A stretch of DNA of 64,000 nt, from positions 124,001 to 188,000 of the forward strand of contig JAGFNW010000005.1 of NCBI GenBank assembly GCA_017592665.1. Reading direction: 5' to 3'. The notes under the pieces were generated by a model. That model searched no databases, was not told where the DNA came from, and saw only the letters and a list, made by a program, of their open reading frames with translations. The DNA is from Streptosporangiaceae bacterium NEAU-GS5. GTDB taxonomy: Bacteria > Actinomycetota > Actinomycetes > Streptosporangiales > Streptosporangiaceae. Below, piece after piece: positions 33,701 to 41,673 of this stretch. Position 1 is the first letter of the stretch; each line of letters begins with the position of its first letter. The position numbers were made by a program, and so were the translations under genes.

Positions 33701-33821
33701 CCAGGGCGCCGGCCGAGGCGGCCAGCAGCGCGCCGCCGAGGAGCCGATCGAGTCTGCGGAGGGTCTCGGTCTCGCCGCCGAGCAGGCGCACGGCGTCGGC
33801 ATAGCTGACAGATCGGGCCAC
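30693..33821 (-). CDS. Large NACHT NTPase with helical, hydrophobic N-terminus
   Basis: About 1042 residues from GTG 33821. A start at 33902 is possible but would overlap the divergent ThuA gene. An N-terminal helical region begins SVSYADAVRLLGG and contains a 33-residue Ala/Leu/Gly-rich stretch (about 27-60). The NACHT domain follows: Walker A GQPGAGKS with Lys312, Walker B VVMLDGLDELL near 378, and TTRTAV as sensor region. Roughly 550 C-terminal helical residues could be a sensing repeat array. Architecture resembles actinobacterial NNH-NACHT proteins, some of which act in phage defence. Function here is inferred only from the domain type. Confidence 0.82.
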   Translation of the reverse strand: MARSVSYADAVRLLGGETETLRRLDRLLGGALLAASAGALATGAPVIAAVGAAALSLFDAKAEFIRLGHELIAAVRPGLTGTSRLTRTERLHAAHTIIAVTAFVEALDGDVAPETVDDWLRHGWEAPRPEPRSTRRVRLRAEYMALTAHMWIVSDRFLSEAERRYEEMYERLAADIPEFAFWADLREHEATQELVQTGLAGLTDILTGMASGRVPQAKLTSLHAANVAAFGHPISETGDLPDGIRLPTHLDGYVNPCFRAVPYQRSIDLSAESAWAEIEVRENLAAFLIGRLTSPDAQAEPLLILGQPGAGKSVLTRVLAARLTGGDFLPVRVPLRQVQADAGIQQQIEEAVRVTTGERIDWPDLARSVNGALPVVMLDGLDELLQATGVHRADYLKQVADFQRREAELGRPLAVIVTTRTAVADRCPPPEDAMAIRLEPFSDDQVSAWLAAWNTANAGYFAARGLRPLAVSTALDHDDLARQPLLLLMLALYDADGNALPADADGFDKAGLYERLLRRFTAREIEKHHRDLPAEERARMSDDELLRLAIAAFAMFNRGRQWVTQEELDTDLRALGRARQVTSAGFAAPLSAAEVVIGRFFFIHQTEAVRTERHLRTYEFLHATFGEYLIAWLIHAQLTAIAARLAAPAGPLDDAPPAESRLRALLSYHALSTRAAILDFFADLAGPDMRDVLIRLFQTRGEGGGPSDYRPSTAPAIQRDATYAVNLVLLAAAPSRLDAAELFGAADTVSQWQRLARLWYAVLPNDQWLTLVTRLAVRRMWSGERRTLILGHRLEYGTDLDWIEGVSLDTSRWTLIWDALELGRQARFFGDELHETMAEQFLNVLYLDDIPRGFVRSERGDARSVTTILSHLWVGSDPLSYRDALTVLEAIQDDGQARQTVCSVLVRALAVDLPQLPDELVKDVLDVLLPYLSDSPEQLDLLVTCALELATRDGVGLDFVDECLRAGVVPQRAFLRVVVTAIEMEVSPGATPAVAFDVVRRMADDDLATIEQEDPHLFRRARRLIRAEGERYRLAWPKSGRS

Positions 33822-33891
33822 TGGCTCATAATGGCCGGTCAGAGAGATCCATGGGTGGCGATTCAGCCGGGACTTGTGATGTTGTAGGGGC

Positions 33892-34572
33892 ATGGCGCGC
33901 AACCTGATCCTGTCCGGGGGTGTGGCTCACGACTTTGCGGCGACCTCGCAACGGCTGGCCGAAGTGCTGGCCGAGGTCGGGGTGGACTCAGAGATCACTG
34001 AGGATCTCGACGAGGCACTGTCGGAGCCGACCGAGGTCGACCTCATCACGATCAATTCCATGCGGTGGACCATGGTCGACGGGCACTTCCCCAGTCAGCG
34101 GGAGCGCTGGGAATACCGGCTGCCGGCCGACGCGCGGTCGGTGCTGCTCGACCATCTCGAGCGGGGCGGCGGGCTGCTGGCCATGCACGCCGCGGTGATC
34201 TGCTTCGACGACTGGCAGGGCTGGTCGCGGGTGATCGGCGGCTGCTGGCAGTGGGGCAAGTCGTTTCATCCGCCGATCGGCTGGATCACCGTGCGGATGC
34301 GTGGGTCGCATCCGATCGTCGACGGGTTGCGCGACTTCGACGTGGTCGACGAGGTCTACAGCGATCTCGTGGTGCTGCCGGATGTCAGCCCCATCGCCAC
34401 CTGCCAGGGGCAGCCGATGATGTGGGCCCGGCCGGTGCGCCGTGGGCGGATCGTTTACGACGCGCTCGGGCATGACGTGCGGTCATATGACAGTCCCGTG
34501 CATCGCACTCTGCTGCAGCGGGCGGCGCTCTGGTCGCTCCGCCAGCCGGTCAATGCTCAGGATGAGCGTTGA
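33892..34572 (+). CDS. ThuA-like domain protein
   Basis: A protein of 226 residues with the class I glutamine-amidotransferase-like fold of ThuA/trehalose utilisation proteins. GGLLAMHAAVICFDDW corresponds to the pseudo-nucleophile elbow, and WARPVRRGRIVYDALGHD to the C-terminal core. No catalytic Cys is at the elbow. It may take part in sugar metabolism. It is divergent from the NACHT gene and ends overlapping the MerR gene by 23 bases. Confidence 0.8.
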   Translation: MARNLILSGGVAHDFAATSQRLAEVLAEVGVDSEITEDLDEALSEPTEVDLITINSMRWTMVDGHFPSQRERWEYRLPADARSVLLDHLERGGGLLAMHAAVICFDDWQGWSRVIGGCWQWGKSFHPPIGWITVRMRGSHPIVDGLRDFDVVDEVYSDLVVLPDVSPIATCQGQPMMWARPVRRGRIVYDALGHDVRSYDSPVHRTLLQRAALWSLRQPVNAQDER

Positions 34573-35194
34573 GCAGACGGGCCGACTCGGCCTCGTGGGC
34601 GATGCGGCGGAGCACGTCGAAGGCCTTGCCGTAAAGGACGGTGCCGATGACGAGCGCCTCGGCGGCGGCGTCGCGCGGGCCGTCGAGGGGAATCGTGGCC
34701 ATCTCGCGCTCGCGGACCAGTTGCTCGGCCAGTCGCGCGTACGGGATGAGGGATTCGCGACCGGCCTCGGCGCCGAGGCTGCGCAGGGTGAAGAGGGTCT
34801 GGGCGAGCTCGTCGCGGGTGGGCGCGTTCGGGGAGACGGCCCAGCCGAGTTGGTCGATGAGGGCGTCGACGTCGGCTCTCGCCTGCTGCCACTCGGCCGT
34901 GTCGGGATGCGGTTCGACGTCGGGGCCGATGGCGTAATGCACGGTGCCGAGCATGCGGTGGAGCGGGGTCTCCTCGTCCTCCACGGCGGCGAGGACCTTG
35001 CGGATGGACGCCACCGGCAGCCGCCCGATCTCCAGCAACGCGCGGATGAGCCGCAGGCGCCGCAGGTGCCGTTCGCCGTATTCGGCGCGGGTGGCGGAGG
35101 TGGCCTCGCCCGGGGGCAGCAGCCCTTCCCGCAGGTAGTACTTGATCGTGGGGATGGGCACCCCCGACTCGGCGCTCAGCTGGGAGATCCGCAT
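34550..35194 (-). CDS. MerR-family regulator
   Basis: A protein of 214 residues. The N-terminal MerR HTH (MRISQLSAESGVPIPTIKYY then LREGLLPP) is followed by a dimerisation helix and a C-terminal part with no Cys metal site. ATG 35194 gives the normal MerR start. An inverted repeat immediately upstream is the likely binding site, probably for autoregulation. Effector unknown. Confidence 0.85.
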   Translation of the reverse strand: MRISQLSAESGVPIPTIKYYLREGLLPPGEATSATRAEYGERHLRRLRLIRALLEIGRLPVASIRKVLAAVEDEETPLHRMLGTVHYAIGPDVEPHPDTAEWQQARADVDALIDQLGWAVSPNAPTRDELAQTLFTLRSLGAEAGRESLIPYARLAEQLVREREMATIPLDGPRDAAAEALVIGTVLYGKAFDVLRRIAHEAESARLLNAHPEH

Positions 35195-35199
35195 TATTA

Positions 35200-35218
35200 G
35201 ATAGTAGCAATATCTATC
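35200..35218. promoter_or_regulatory. Inverted repeat, probable MerR site
   Basis: TAGATA and TATCTA are separated by 7 bases, directly before the MerR start at 35194. The repeat is AT-rich against a GC-rich background. Confidence 0.5.
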
Positions 35219-35287
35219 AAGTCGCTGTCCGGAAGCGTGGAACCCGATCGTCATGCTGGTGAATCAACGAGACGCGAGGAGCGCGAG

Positions 35288-35617
35288 ATGAAATACCTCA
35301 TGTTCGTCTGCACCGACCCTGAGCCCGACACGGACAAGGCGAACGAGCCCGACATCGACGAGTGGGTGCGGGAGAACGACTCCAGCGGCCGGCGGCTGCA
35401 GGGCAACGCGCTGGCGCCGACGTCGACGGCCACCACGGTGCGGGTCCGCGAGGGCAGGTTGCTGGTGTCCGACGGGCCCTTCGCCGAGACCAAAGAGGTG
35501 ATCGTCGGCTTCGACCTGCTCGAGTGCGCCGACCTGGACGAGGCGATCGAAGTGGCCCGCACCCACCCGATGGCCCGGGCGGGGCGCCTGGAACTGCGGC
35601 CGTTCGCGAATGACTGA
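35288..35617 (+). CDS. YCII/DGPF-domain protein
   Basis: A protein of 109 residues. MKYLMFVCTDPE at the start and VSDGPFAETKEVIVGFDLLE carry the DGPF signature. AGGAG lies before ATG 35288. DGPF proteins are the standard partners of ECF42 sigma factors, whose gene starts before this stop (8-base overlap). The role of the DGPF partner is not settled; it was first read as a YCII-like catalytic fold. Confidence 0.88.
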   Translation: MKYLMFVCTDPEPDTDKANEPDIDEWVRENDSSGRRLQGNALAPTSTATTVRVREGRLLVSDGPFAETKEVIVGFDLLECADLDEAIEVARTHPMARAGRLELRPFAND

Positions 35618-36848
35618 GCCTGTCGCTCAGGTCGTCGCGGCGGCCGGGACGGAGGCGTACGGGCGGATCGTCGCGGCGCTGATCCGCGTGACCGGGGATT
35701 GGACGCTGGCCGAAGACTGCGCCCAGGAGGCGCTCGCGACCGCCCTCGAACGGTGGCCGAAGGACGGCGTGCCCACCAACCCGGGCGGCTGGCTCATGAC
35801 CGTGGCGCGCAACCGCGCCCTGGACGTGCTGCGCCGGGCCTCCGTCGAGCGCCGCAAGCTGGCCCAGCTCGCGGCGCTCGCCGAGCCGGAGGGCGCAGCG
35901 CAGCCAGAAGACACGGGGCATCCAGGAGGCCTGGGGCAGGAGGAGGTGGCCGACGACCGGTTGCGGCTGATCTTCACTTGTTGTCACCCGGCTCTGCCCC
36001 TCGAGGCGCGGGTGGCGCTGACGTTGCGCACAATCTGCGGCGTGGCCACGGCCGACATCGCGCGGGCCTTCCTGGTGTCGGAGTCGACCATGACGCGGCG
36101 GCTCACCCGCGCCAAGTCGAAGATCGCCGACGCCCGCATCCCCTACCGCGTGCCCAGCGGCCGGGCCCTCGACGAGCGGCTGCCCGGCGTGCTCGCCGTG
36201 CTCTACCTGCTGTTCACGCACGGCTACAACCCTGACGGCGAGCCGGCGTTCGCGGATGAGGCCATCCGGCTGGCCCGCCTGCTCGTACGGCTCATGCACG
36301 GCCAGCCGGAGGTCGCGTCGCTGCTGGCGCTGTTCCTGTTCCAGCACTCGCGCCGCGACGCCCGCCGTGACCGCGACGGCAATTTGATCACCCTGGACAA
36401 GCAGGACCGCGGCCGGTGGGATCACGCGGCGATCGCGGACGGCCTGACGGTCCTGGCGACGGTTAATGCCGACGGGCCGTACGCGCTGCAGGCCAGGATC
36501 GCCGCCTGCCACGCCACCGCGGCCTCGCCCGGCGCGACGGATTGGACGGCGATCGCGCACTGGTACGACGAGCTCGTCAGGATCCAGCCGTCGCCGGTGA
36601 TCCAGCTGAACCGGGCCGTCGCGCACGGCTTCGCGCACGGGCCGACGGCGGGGCTGACGCTGCTGGCCGAGGCCCGGGCGGGCGGCGCGCTCGACGACTA
36701 TCCCCCGGCCATCGCCGCCGAGGCCGATCTGACGGCCCGCTCGGGCGACCGCGACCGGGCCGCCGCGCTGTTCCGCGACGCGGCGGCGATCGCCCACGGG
36801 GAGCCGGAACGCCGCGCCCTCCTCGACCGCGCGGCGGAGCTCACGTGA
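35610..36848 (+). CDS. ECF42-type RNA polymerase sigma factor
   Basis: A protein of 412 residues. Sigma-2 region (TLAEDCAQEALATALERWP, NPGGWLMTVARNRALDVLRR) and sigma-4 region (RTICGVATADIARAFLVSES) are followed by a roughly 200-residue C-terminal extension with YLLFTHGYNP and repeat-like helices (DUF6596). This extension is the mark of the ECF42 group. No anti-sigma factor is present; in this group the C-terminal domain is thought to control activity. It is coupled to the DGPF gene. Confidence 0.88.
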   Translation: MTEPVAQVVAAAGTEAYGRIVAALIRVTGDWTLAEDCAQEALATALERWPKDGVPTNPGGWLMTVARNRALDVLRRASVERRKLAQLAALAEPEGAAQPEDTGHPGGLGQEEVADDRLRLIFTCCHPALPLEARVALTLRTICGVATADIARAFLVSESTMTRRLTRAKSKIADARIPYRVPSGRALDERLPGVLAVLYLLFTHGYNPDGEPAFADEAIRLARLLVRLMHGQPEVASLLALFLFQHSRRDARRDRDGNLITLDKQDRGRWDHAAIADGLTVLATVNADGPYALQARIAACHATAASPGATDWTAIAHWYDELVRIQPSPVIQLNRAVAHGFAHGPTAGLTLLAEARAGGALDDYPPAIAAEADLTARSGDRDRAAALFRDAAAIAHGEPERRALLDRAAELT

Positions 36849-36854
36849 CCGGAT

Positions 36855-37676
36855 TCATCTCGCTGTCTTGCGGCCGACCGCGCCGACGCCGACCGAGCCG
36901 TCGGGAGCGCGGGACCGCTCCTGCGCGGCCGGGTCGTCGGGGCGCCAGTCGTTGACCGGCACGATCCCCGGGGGCAGCAGGTCGAAGCCGGCGAAGTACT
37001 TCGCGATCGCTTCGGGCTTGCGGAACGCCAGGCCCTGCGAGGTGCTGCGCTCGTAGACCGCCCGGCCGTAGTTGAGCGTGTCGGGGCTGAGCGGCCCGGG
37101 CGTGATGTGGGAGATCGCCAGATATCCCCCGAGCGGCAGGCCCTCGGCGAATTCGGCGGCGATCCAGGCGGCCTCGTCGTCGTCGACGATGAAGTGCAGG
37201 ACCGACAGCAGGAGCACGGCGACCGGCTCGTCGAAGTCGAGATGGCGGCACAGGTCGGGGTCGCAGAGGATCGACAGCGGGTCGCGGACGTCGCCCGCCA
37301 TGACCAGTGTGCTCGGGTTGTCCGCCAGCAGGGCCGTGGCGTGGACCAGGACCATCGGGTCGTTGTCGACGTACGCGACGCGGGCGTCGGGGGCGTTGCG
37401 CAGCGCCACGTCGTGCACGTTGTCCTGGGTCGGCAGGCCGGCCCCGATGTCGAGGAACTGCCGCACGCCCGACTGCGCCAGATGTCTGACCACCCGGCCG
37501 AGGAAGTCGCGGTTGGCGCGTGCCAGCACCCTCGCGTCGGGCGAGACGGCGAGGATGATGTCGGCCGCCTCGCGGTCTACCGCGAAGTTCTCGGTGCCCC
37601 CGAGGAAGTAGTCGTACATTCGCGCCACGCTCGGGGTGAGCGGGTCGACTCCCGGCGGTGGTGCTCGATCGTCCAC
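36855..37676 (-). CDS. SAM-dependent methyltransferase (DUF574 type)
   Basis: A protein of 273 residues. The DUF574 signature PSVARMYDYFLGGTENFAVD near the N-terminus is followed by the SAM loop FLDIGAGLPTQDNVH and acidic VAYVDNDPMVL. Actinomycetes have many paralogues of this family with largely unknown substrates. GTG 37676 has GGAGAG upstream. It is convergent with the ECF gene. Confidence 0.85.
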   Translation of the reverse strand: MDDRAPPPGVDPLTPSVARMYDYFLGGTENFAVDREAADIILAVSPDARVLARANRDFLGRVVRHLAQSGVRQFLDIGAGLPTQDNVHDVALRNAPDARVAYVDNDPMVLVHATALLADNPSTLVMAGDVRDPLSILCDPDLCRHLDFDEPVAVLLLSVLHFIVDDDEAAWIAAEFAEGLPLGGYLAISHITPGPLSPDTLNYGRAVYERSTSQGLAFRKPEAIAKYFAGFDLLPPGIVPVNDWRPDDPAAQERSRAPDGSVGVGAVGRKTAR

Positions 37677-37771
37677 GCGCGCTCTCCTTCAACCGTCCTT
37701 CGGTTCAGAGCCAACCACTGTGAGCCAACCACGTTTTTCCGATCATGTATCGAAATCAGGATATTCCCGGG

Positions 37772-39010
37772 TCAGACCCGGCCGGAGGCCATGTCCATGA
37801 GGCGGCCGAGGACGCGGGCCGGGTCGACGCGGACGCCGTCGTGCTCGTATTCGTTGGTGACCCAGGCGCGCACGTTGCCCACCCGGCGGGCCGTGTCCAG
37901 GGACAGCCCGACGTCGACGTACATGTCGTCGTGGTAGACGGCGGCGGCGACCGGGACCTCGTTGGCGATGAGCCGCGCGGGGTCGTAGAGGCGCGGCCAG
38001 TCGTCGGCGGCGGCCAGCAGGTGGACGGCGCCCTTGAAGGGATGCAGGGCCCGGATGTCGTCGTACATCCAGGGATAGGTCATCTCCCCCGTGAGCAGCA
38101 CCGGGTCGGCGTCCTCGGCCAGCTCGGCCGGCAGCAGGCGGCCGGCCGACCAGTTGGTGGCCGCGCGCTGGGCGTAGATGGGCTCGTGCAGCACGGCGTA
38201 CAGCGGGGCGGCGGCGAACGAGGTCTCGGCCATGACCTGATAGAGGAACGCGTCGGTCAGGCCGTCTTCGAGCAGCCAGTGCAGCCGCTCGGAGCCGTCG
38301 CTCATGCCGAGCATGTCGCCGAGCAGCTGGAGGCGGCGCACGGTCAGCCGGTCGCCGTCGGGGAGCCGCACGTCCTCGGCCCGTAGCCGGTCCACGAGCG
38401 CCTTGATCTGACCGGCGTCGCCGGGGAAGCGGGCGAAGTGCCGCCGGTTGCGCTCGAGGACCTTGGCGTACGTGCGCGTGTAGACGTCGTCGGCCGTGGC
38501 CTCGAGCCCCGCCAGGCCTCCGGTCACGTAGCAGGCGCGCAGGCCGTGGGGGGCGACCGACAGATAGCTCAGCGTGATGAAGCCGCCGAAGCTCTGGCCG
38601 AGGACCTCCCACTGGCCGTCGCCGAGCAGGGTGCGCCGGATGTGCTCGGCGTCGGCCACGATCGAGTCGGCCCTGAAGTGCCGCAGGTAGGCCGCGATCT
38701 CGGCGTCCGTCTTGAGGTCCAGCGTGGCCAGCGTGCGTGCCGTGATGGGGGTGCTGCGGCCCGTGCCGCGCTGGTCGAGCAGCAGCACGCGGTGCGTCTG
38801 GATCGCGTGCCCGATGAAGCCGTCCGCTCCGGTCGGGCGTGGCGCGTGGAAGCCGGGGCCGCCCTGGAAGAAGACGAGCCACGGCAGGTCGTCGCCGCGC
38901 CGCACGGGATCGACGACCTCGCGGGCGAAGACCTCGATCGTGCGCCCGCCGGGATCGGCGTGGTCGAGCGGCACCGTGAACACGTGGTCGGTCAGCACCA
39001 GACCGGGCAT
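37772..39010 (-). CDS. Alpha/beta hydrolase, proline iminopeptidase-like (S33)
   Basis: About 412 residues. The S33 layout is visible: WLVFFQGGPGFHAPRP with the oxyanion HGGPG-like loop (here QGGPG), LLLDQRGTGRS, and the nucleophile elbow VLGQSFGGF. A C-terminal stretch with AAVYHDDMYVD could carry the His region. ATG 39010 fits the family start; a GTG 45 bases earlier is possible. A KstR2-like operator lies 87 bases upstream, shared with the divergent LLM gene, so it may hydrolyse an ester or amide of the regulon's substrate. Confidence 0.78.
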   Translation of the reverse strand: MPGLVLTDHVFTVPLDHADPGGRTIEVFAREVVDPVRRGDDLPWLVFFQGGPGFHAPRPTGADGFIGHAIQTHRVLLLDQRGTGRSTPITARTLATLDLKTDAEIAAYLRHFRADSIVADAEHIRRTLLGDGQWEVLGQSFGGFITLSYLSVAPHGLRACYVTGGLAGLEATADDVYTRTYAKVLERNRRHFARFPGDAGQIKALVDRLRAEDVRLPDGDRLTVRRLQLLGDMLGMSDGSERLHWLLEDGLTDAFLYQVMAETSFAAAPLYAVLHEPIYAQRAATNWSAGRLLPAELAEDADPVLLTGEMTYPWMYDDIRALHPFKGAVHLLAAADDWPRLYDPARLIANEVPVAAAVYHDDMYVDVGLSLDTARRVGNVRAWVTNEYEHDGVRVDPARVLGRLMDMASGRV

Positions 39011-39096
39011 GGCTACCGGGACCCGCGAGCGGTCCCCTCGGGCGTCTGTCACGCGGGCAACGCTACCAACGCCACCGTCATACGCGTGGTACGCTC

Positions 39097-39112
39097 CCAA
39101 GCGAGCGCTTGG
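39097..39112. promoter_or_regulatory. KstR2-like operator 6 (hydrolase / LLM divergent promoter)
   Basis: CCAAGCGAGCGCTTGG, 15 of 16 to the consensus, with a perfect CCAAGC-N4-GCTTGG inverted repeat. It lies 36 bases before the LLM start. Confidence 0.75.
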
Positions 39113-39148
39113 TTCACAAACTTTGGAGCTTCCAGCGAGAGGCGGCCC

Positions 39149-40201
39149 ATGAGGTTCTCGACCTTCCACCTCTTCCACCGGCCCGAGGGGCAGAGCTTCC
39201 GCGACGTGTACGACTATCACCTGGAGCTCATCGAACTCGCTGAAGAGCTGGGCTTCCACGGGGTGCGGCTGGCCGAGCACCACTTCCGCGACTACGGCGT
39301 GGTGCCGAATCTGTTCCCCGTGCTCGCGCACGCCGCCGCGCGGACCTCGCGCATCCGCCTCGGGACCGGGATCGTCGTGCTCCCCCTGCACAACCCGATC
39401 CACGTGGCCGAGGAAGCGGCCATGGTCGACCTGTTGTCGGACGGCCGGCTGGAGCTCGGCATCGGACGCGGCTACCAGAGTGTCGAGTTCGAGGGCTTCG
39501 GCATCGACCTCGCCGAGGCGCGCGACCGGTTCAACGAGGCGCTCGAGGTCATCCTGGGCCTCTGGACCAACGAGACCTTCCAATACGAGGGCAAGTTCTA
39601 CAAGACGGGGCCGGACGTCACCCTCGTCCCCCGGCCGCTTCAGTCCCCCCACCCGCCCGTCCATGTCGCCGCCGTCTCGCCCGAGACCGTCACCATGTAC
39701 GCGGAACGAGGCCTGCCCATCCTCGCCGACCCGGCCGCGACCTTCCGCAAGGTCGTCCGGGCCGCCGAGACCTGGCGCGAGATCTCCCCCGTCCCCGGCG
39801 ACCTGGTCGTGGCCCGCAGCGTCTACGTGGCGCCCACGCTGGAGCAGGCGCGCGAGGATCAGGCGCGCTTCGAGTCGATGTTCGACCGGTCGCGGATCTT
39901 CAACGAGCGCAGCGCGCCCATCGATTCGCGCACCGGCAAGGCCGCCCAAGGCTTCGAGTACTACCAGGACCGCTACCTCAAGGGCGGTTCGCTGACCAAC
40001 GAGTTCCGCTGGGAGCAGCTCGAGGTCATCGGAGACCCCGAGCGCGTGATCGACCAGATCGGCGTCCTGCGTGACGCCGGCTTCTCGGAGTTGCTCTGCG
40101 ACTTCGGCAGCACGCGGCCGATCCCCCTCGACGAGATGAAGCGCGTGATGCGATTCTTCGCGTCAGAGGTCATGCCCGCATTCCAGGAGGCGGCTCGATG
40201 A
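39149..40201 (+). CDS. LLM-class flavin-dependent oxidoreductase
   Basis: A protein of 350 residues with the bacterial luciferase TIM-barrel: ELGFHGVRLAEHHFRDYG, SRIRLGTGIVVLPLHNP and DLLSDGRLELGIGRGYQ are standard for this family (EH(H/F) motif). GAGAGG precedes ATG 39149. It overlaps the ligase gene by 4 bases. A flavin reductase in the same regulon (3110-3724) could supply reduced FMN. A monooxygenase acting on the regulon's substrate is inferred. Confidence 0.83.
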   Translation: MRFSTFHLFHRPEGQSFRDVYDYHLELIELAEELGFHGVRLAEHHFRDYGVVPNLFPVLAHAAARTSRIRLGTGIVVLPLHNPIHVAEEAAMVDLLSDGRLELGIGRGYQSVEFEGFGIDLAEARDRFNEALEVILGLWTNETFQYEGKFYKTGPDVTLVPRPLQSPHPPVHVAAVSPETVTMYAERGLPILADPAATFRKVVRAAETWREISPVPGDLVVARSVYVAPTLEQAREDQARFESMFDRSRIFNERSAPIDSRTGKAAQGFEYYQDRYLKGGSLTNEFRWEQLEVIGDPERVIDQIGVLRDAGFSELLCDFGSTRPIPLDEMKRVMRFFASEVMPAFQEAAR

Positions 40202-41673
40202 TCCATTCGCTCACCCTGTACGACGTGCTCGCCGAGCACGCCCGTAGCAGGCCGTCCGGGACCGCCGTGGTCGACGGCGAGGTCCGGCTGACCTACCCCG
40301 AGCTGGCGGAGCGGGTGGCCCGGGCGGCCGGCGCGCTGGCCGCCGCCGGCGTCGAGCAGGGCTCGCGGGTCCTGTGGCTCGGCCAGAACTCCCACCGCGT
40401 GCTGGAGCTGCTGCTGGCCTGCTCGCGGCTCGGGGCGATCTTCTGCCCGGCCAACTGGCGGCAGTCGGCCGACGAGCTGCGCTTCGTCGTCGACGATCTC
40501 AAGCCGTCCGTGGTGGTGCACGCCAACCTCAACCCGTACGGCTCGGCCACCTGGGTGTCCGTTGACGCCTACGACGACTTCCTCGGGTCGTACGAGTCGG
40601 TGGCGACGTCCGACGACGACGAGCTGCCGGTGCTCGCGCTCTACACGGCCGCCTTCGACGGCCGGCCCAACGCGGCGCTGCTGTCCAACGCGGCGCTCAT
40701 CGCGCACGCCGCGTCCTTGCTGCACGTGCGCCGGATGGAGCCGGATTTCGCGTTCCTTTCCAACGGGCCGCTGTTCCACGTCGGCACGACCATGTTCATG
40801 CTGGCCACGTTCCTCGCCGGCGGGAAGAACGCGTTCGTGCCGCAGCACGACGCCGAGGAGGTGTGCCGGGTCGTCGACGCCGAGAAGATCACCCAGGCGT
40901 TCCTGTTCGGCGCGATGATCGACGGCCTGGTCGCGGCCAACGGCAGCGGCAAGTACGACCTGTCGTCGCTGCGCTTCATCTCCCATTCGCCCGAGTGGGA
41001 CGCGATGACCACGCCCGACGACTCGCCGTGGTGCCGGTCGAAGATGGGCGGCTACGGTCAGACCGAGGTCGGCGGCATGCTCACCTTCCTCGGGCTCGCG
41101 CCGGGGGCGGCCGGGTTCGCGGGCCGTCCGTCGCCTCTGGTGACCGTACGCATCCTGGACCCGTCGGGCGAAGAGGTGCCGGCGGGCGAGGTCGGCGAGA
41201 TCTGCGCGCGCGGCAAGACGATCTTCTCGGGCTACTTCAACCGGCCCGAGCTGAACGCGGAGAAGACGCGCGGCGGCTGGCACCACACGGGCGACCTCGG
41301 ACGCCGCGAGCCGGACGGCACGATCACGTTCATCGGCCCCCGGCTCCGCATGATCAAGTCGGGCGCCGAGAACATCTATCCGGCCGAGGTCGAGCGGGCG
41401 CTCAAGTCCCATCCGGCGGTCGCGGACGCGGCGGTCATCGGCGTGCCGGACGACCAGTGGCATCAGAGCGTGAAGGCCGTGATCGTGACGCGCGGCGACG
41501 TCAGGGAGAAGGTGTCGGCCGACGACCTGATCGCGCACGTCCGCGCGGCGATCGCGTCGTACAAGAAGCCCAGGCACGTGGTCTTCGCCGACGCCATCCC
41601 CAAGAAGGGCTTCACCCCCGACTACGACGCGCTCGACGCCCAATATGGCGGCGGCAACTATCCCGGCGTCTAG
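40198..41673 (+). CDS. AMP-binding ligase-like protein with degenerate catalytic core
   Basis: A protein of 491 residues with the adenylate-forming fold. GYGQTEVGG, WHHTGDLGRREPDGT and GRPSPLVTVRI are intact. The phosphate loop, usually TSGTTGxPK, reads YTAAFDGRPNAAL, and the A10 Lys region reads IPKKGFTPDYD where most ligases have TGK. Adenylation may be impaired, or the enzyme may belong to a divergent but functional branch. It is coupled to the LLM gene in a unit behind a KstR2-like operator and is not FadD3. Confidence 0.78.
   Translation: MIHSLTLYDVLAEHARSRPSGTAVVDGEVRLTYPELAERVARAAGALAAAGVEQGSRVLWLGQNSHRVLELLLACSRLGAIFCPANWRQSADELRFVVDDLKPSVVVHANLNPYGSATWVSVDAYDDFLGSYESVATSDDDELPVLALYTAAFDGRPNAALLSNAALIAHAASLLHVRRMEPDFAFLSNGPLFHVGTTMFMLATFLAGGKNAFVPQHDAEEVCRVVDAEKITQAFLFGAMIDGLVAANGSGKYDLSSLRFISHSPEWDAMTTPDDSPWCRSKMGGYGQTEVGGMLTFLGLAPGAAGFAGRPSPLVTVRILDPSGEEVPAGEVGEICARGKTIFSGYFNRPELNAEKTRGGWHHTGDLGRREPDGTITFIGPRLRMIKSGAENIYPAEVERALKSHPAVADAAVIGVPDDQWHQSVKAVIVTRGDVREKVSADDLIAHVRAAIASYKKPRHVVFADAIPKKGFTPDYDALDAQYGGGNYPGV

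Noticed and set aside
40198-41673. Assignment as fadD3
   Set aside because: The phosphate loop is degenerate and the sequence does not follow FadD3; the other ligase at 48880 does not either.
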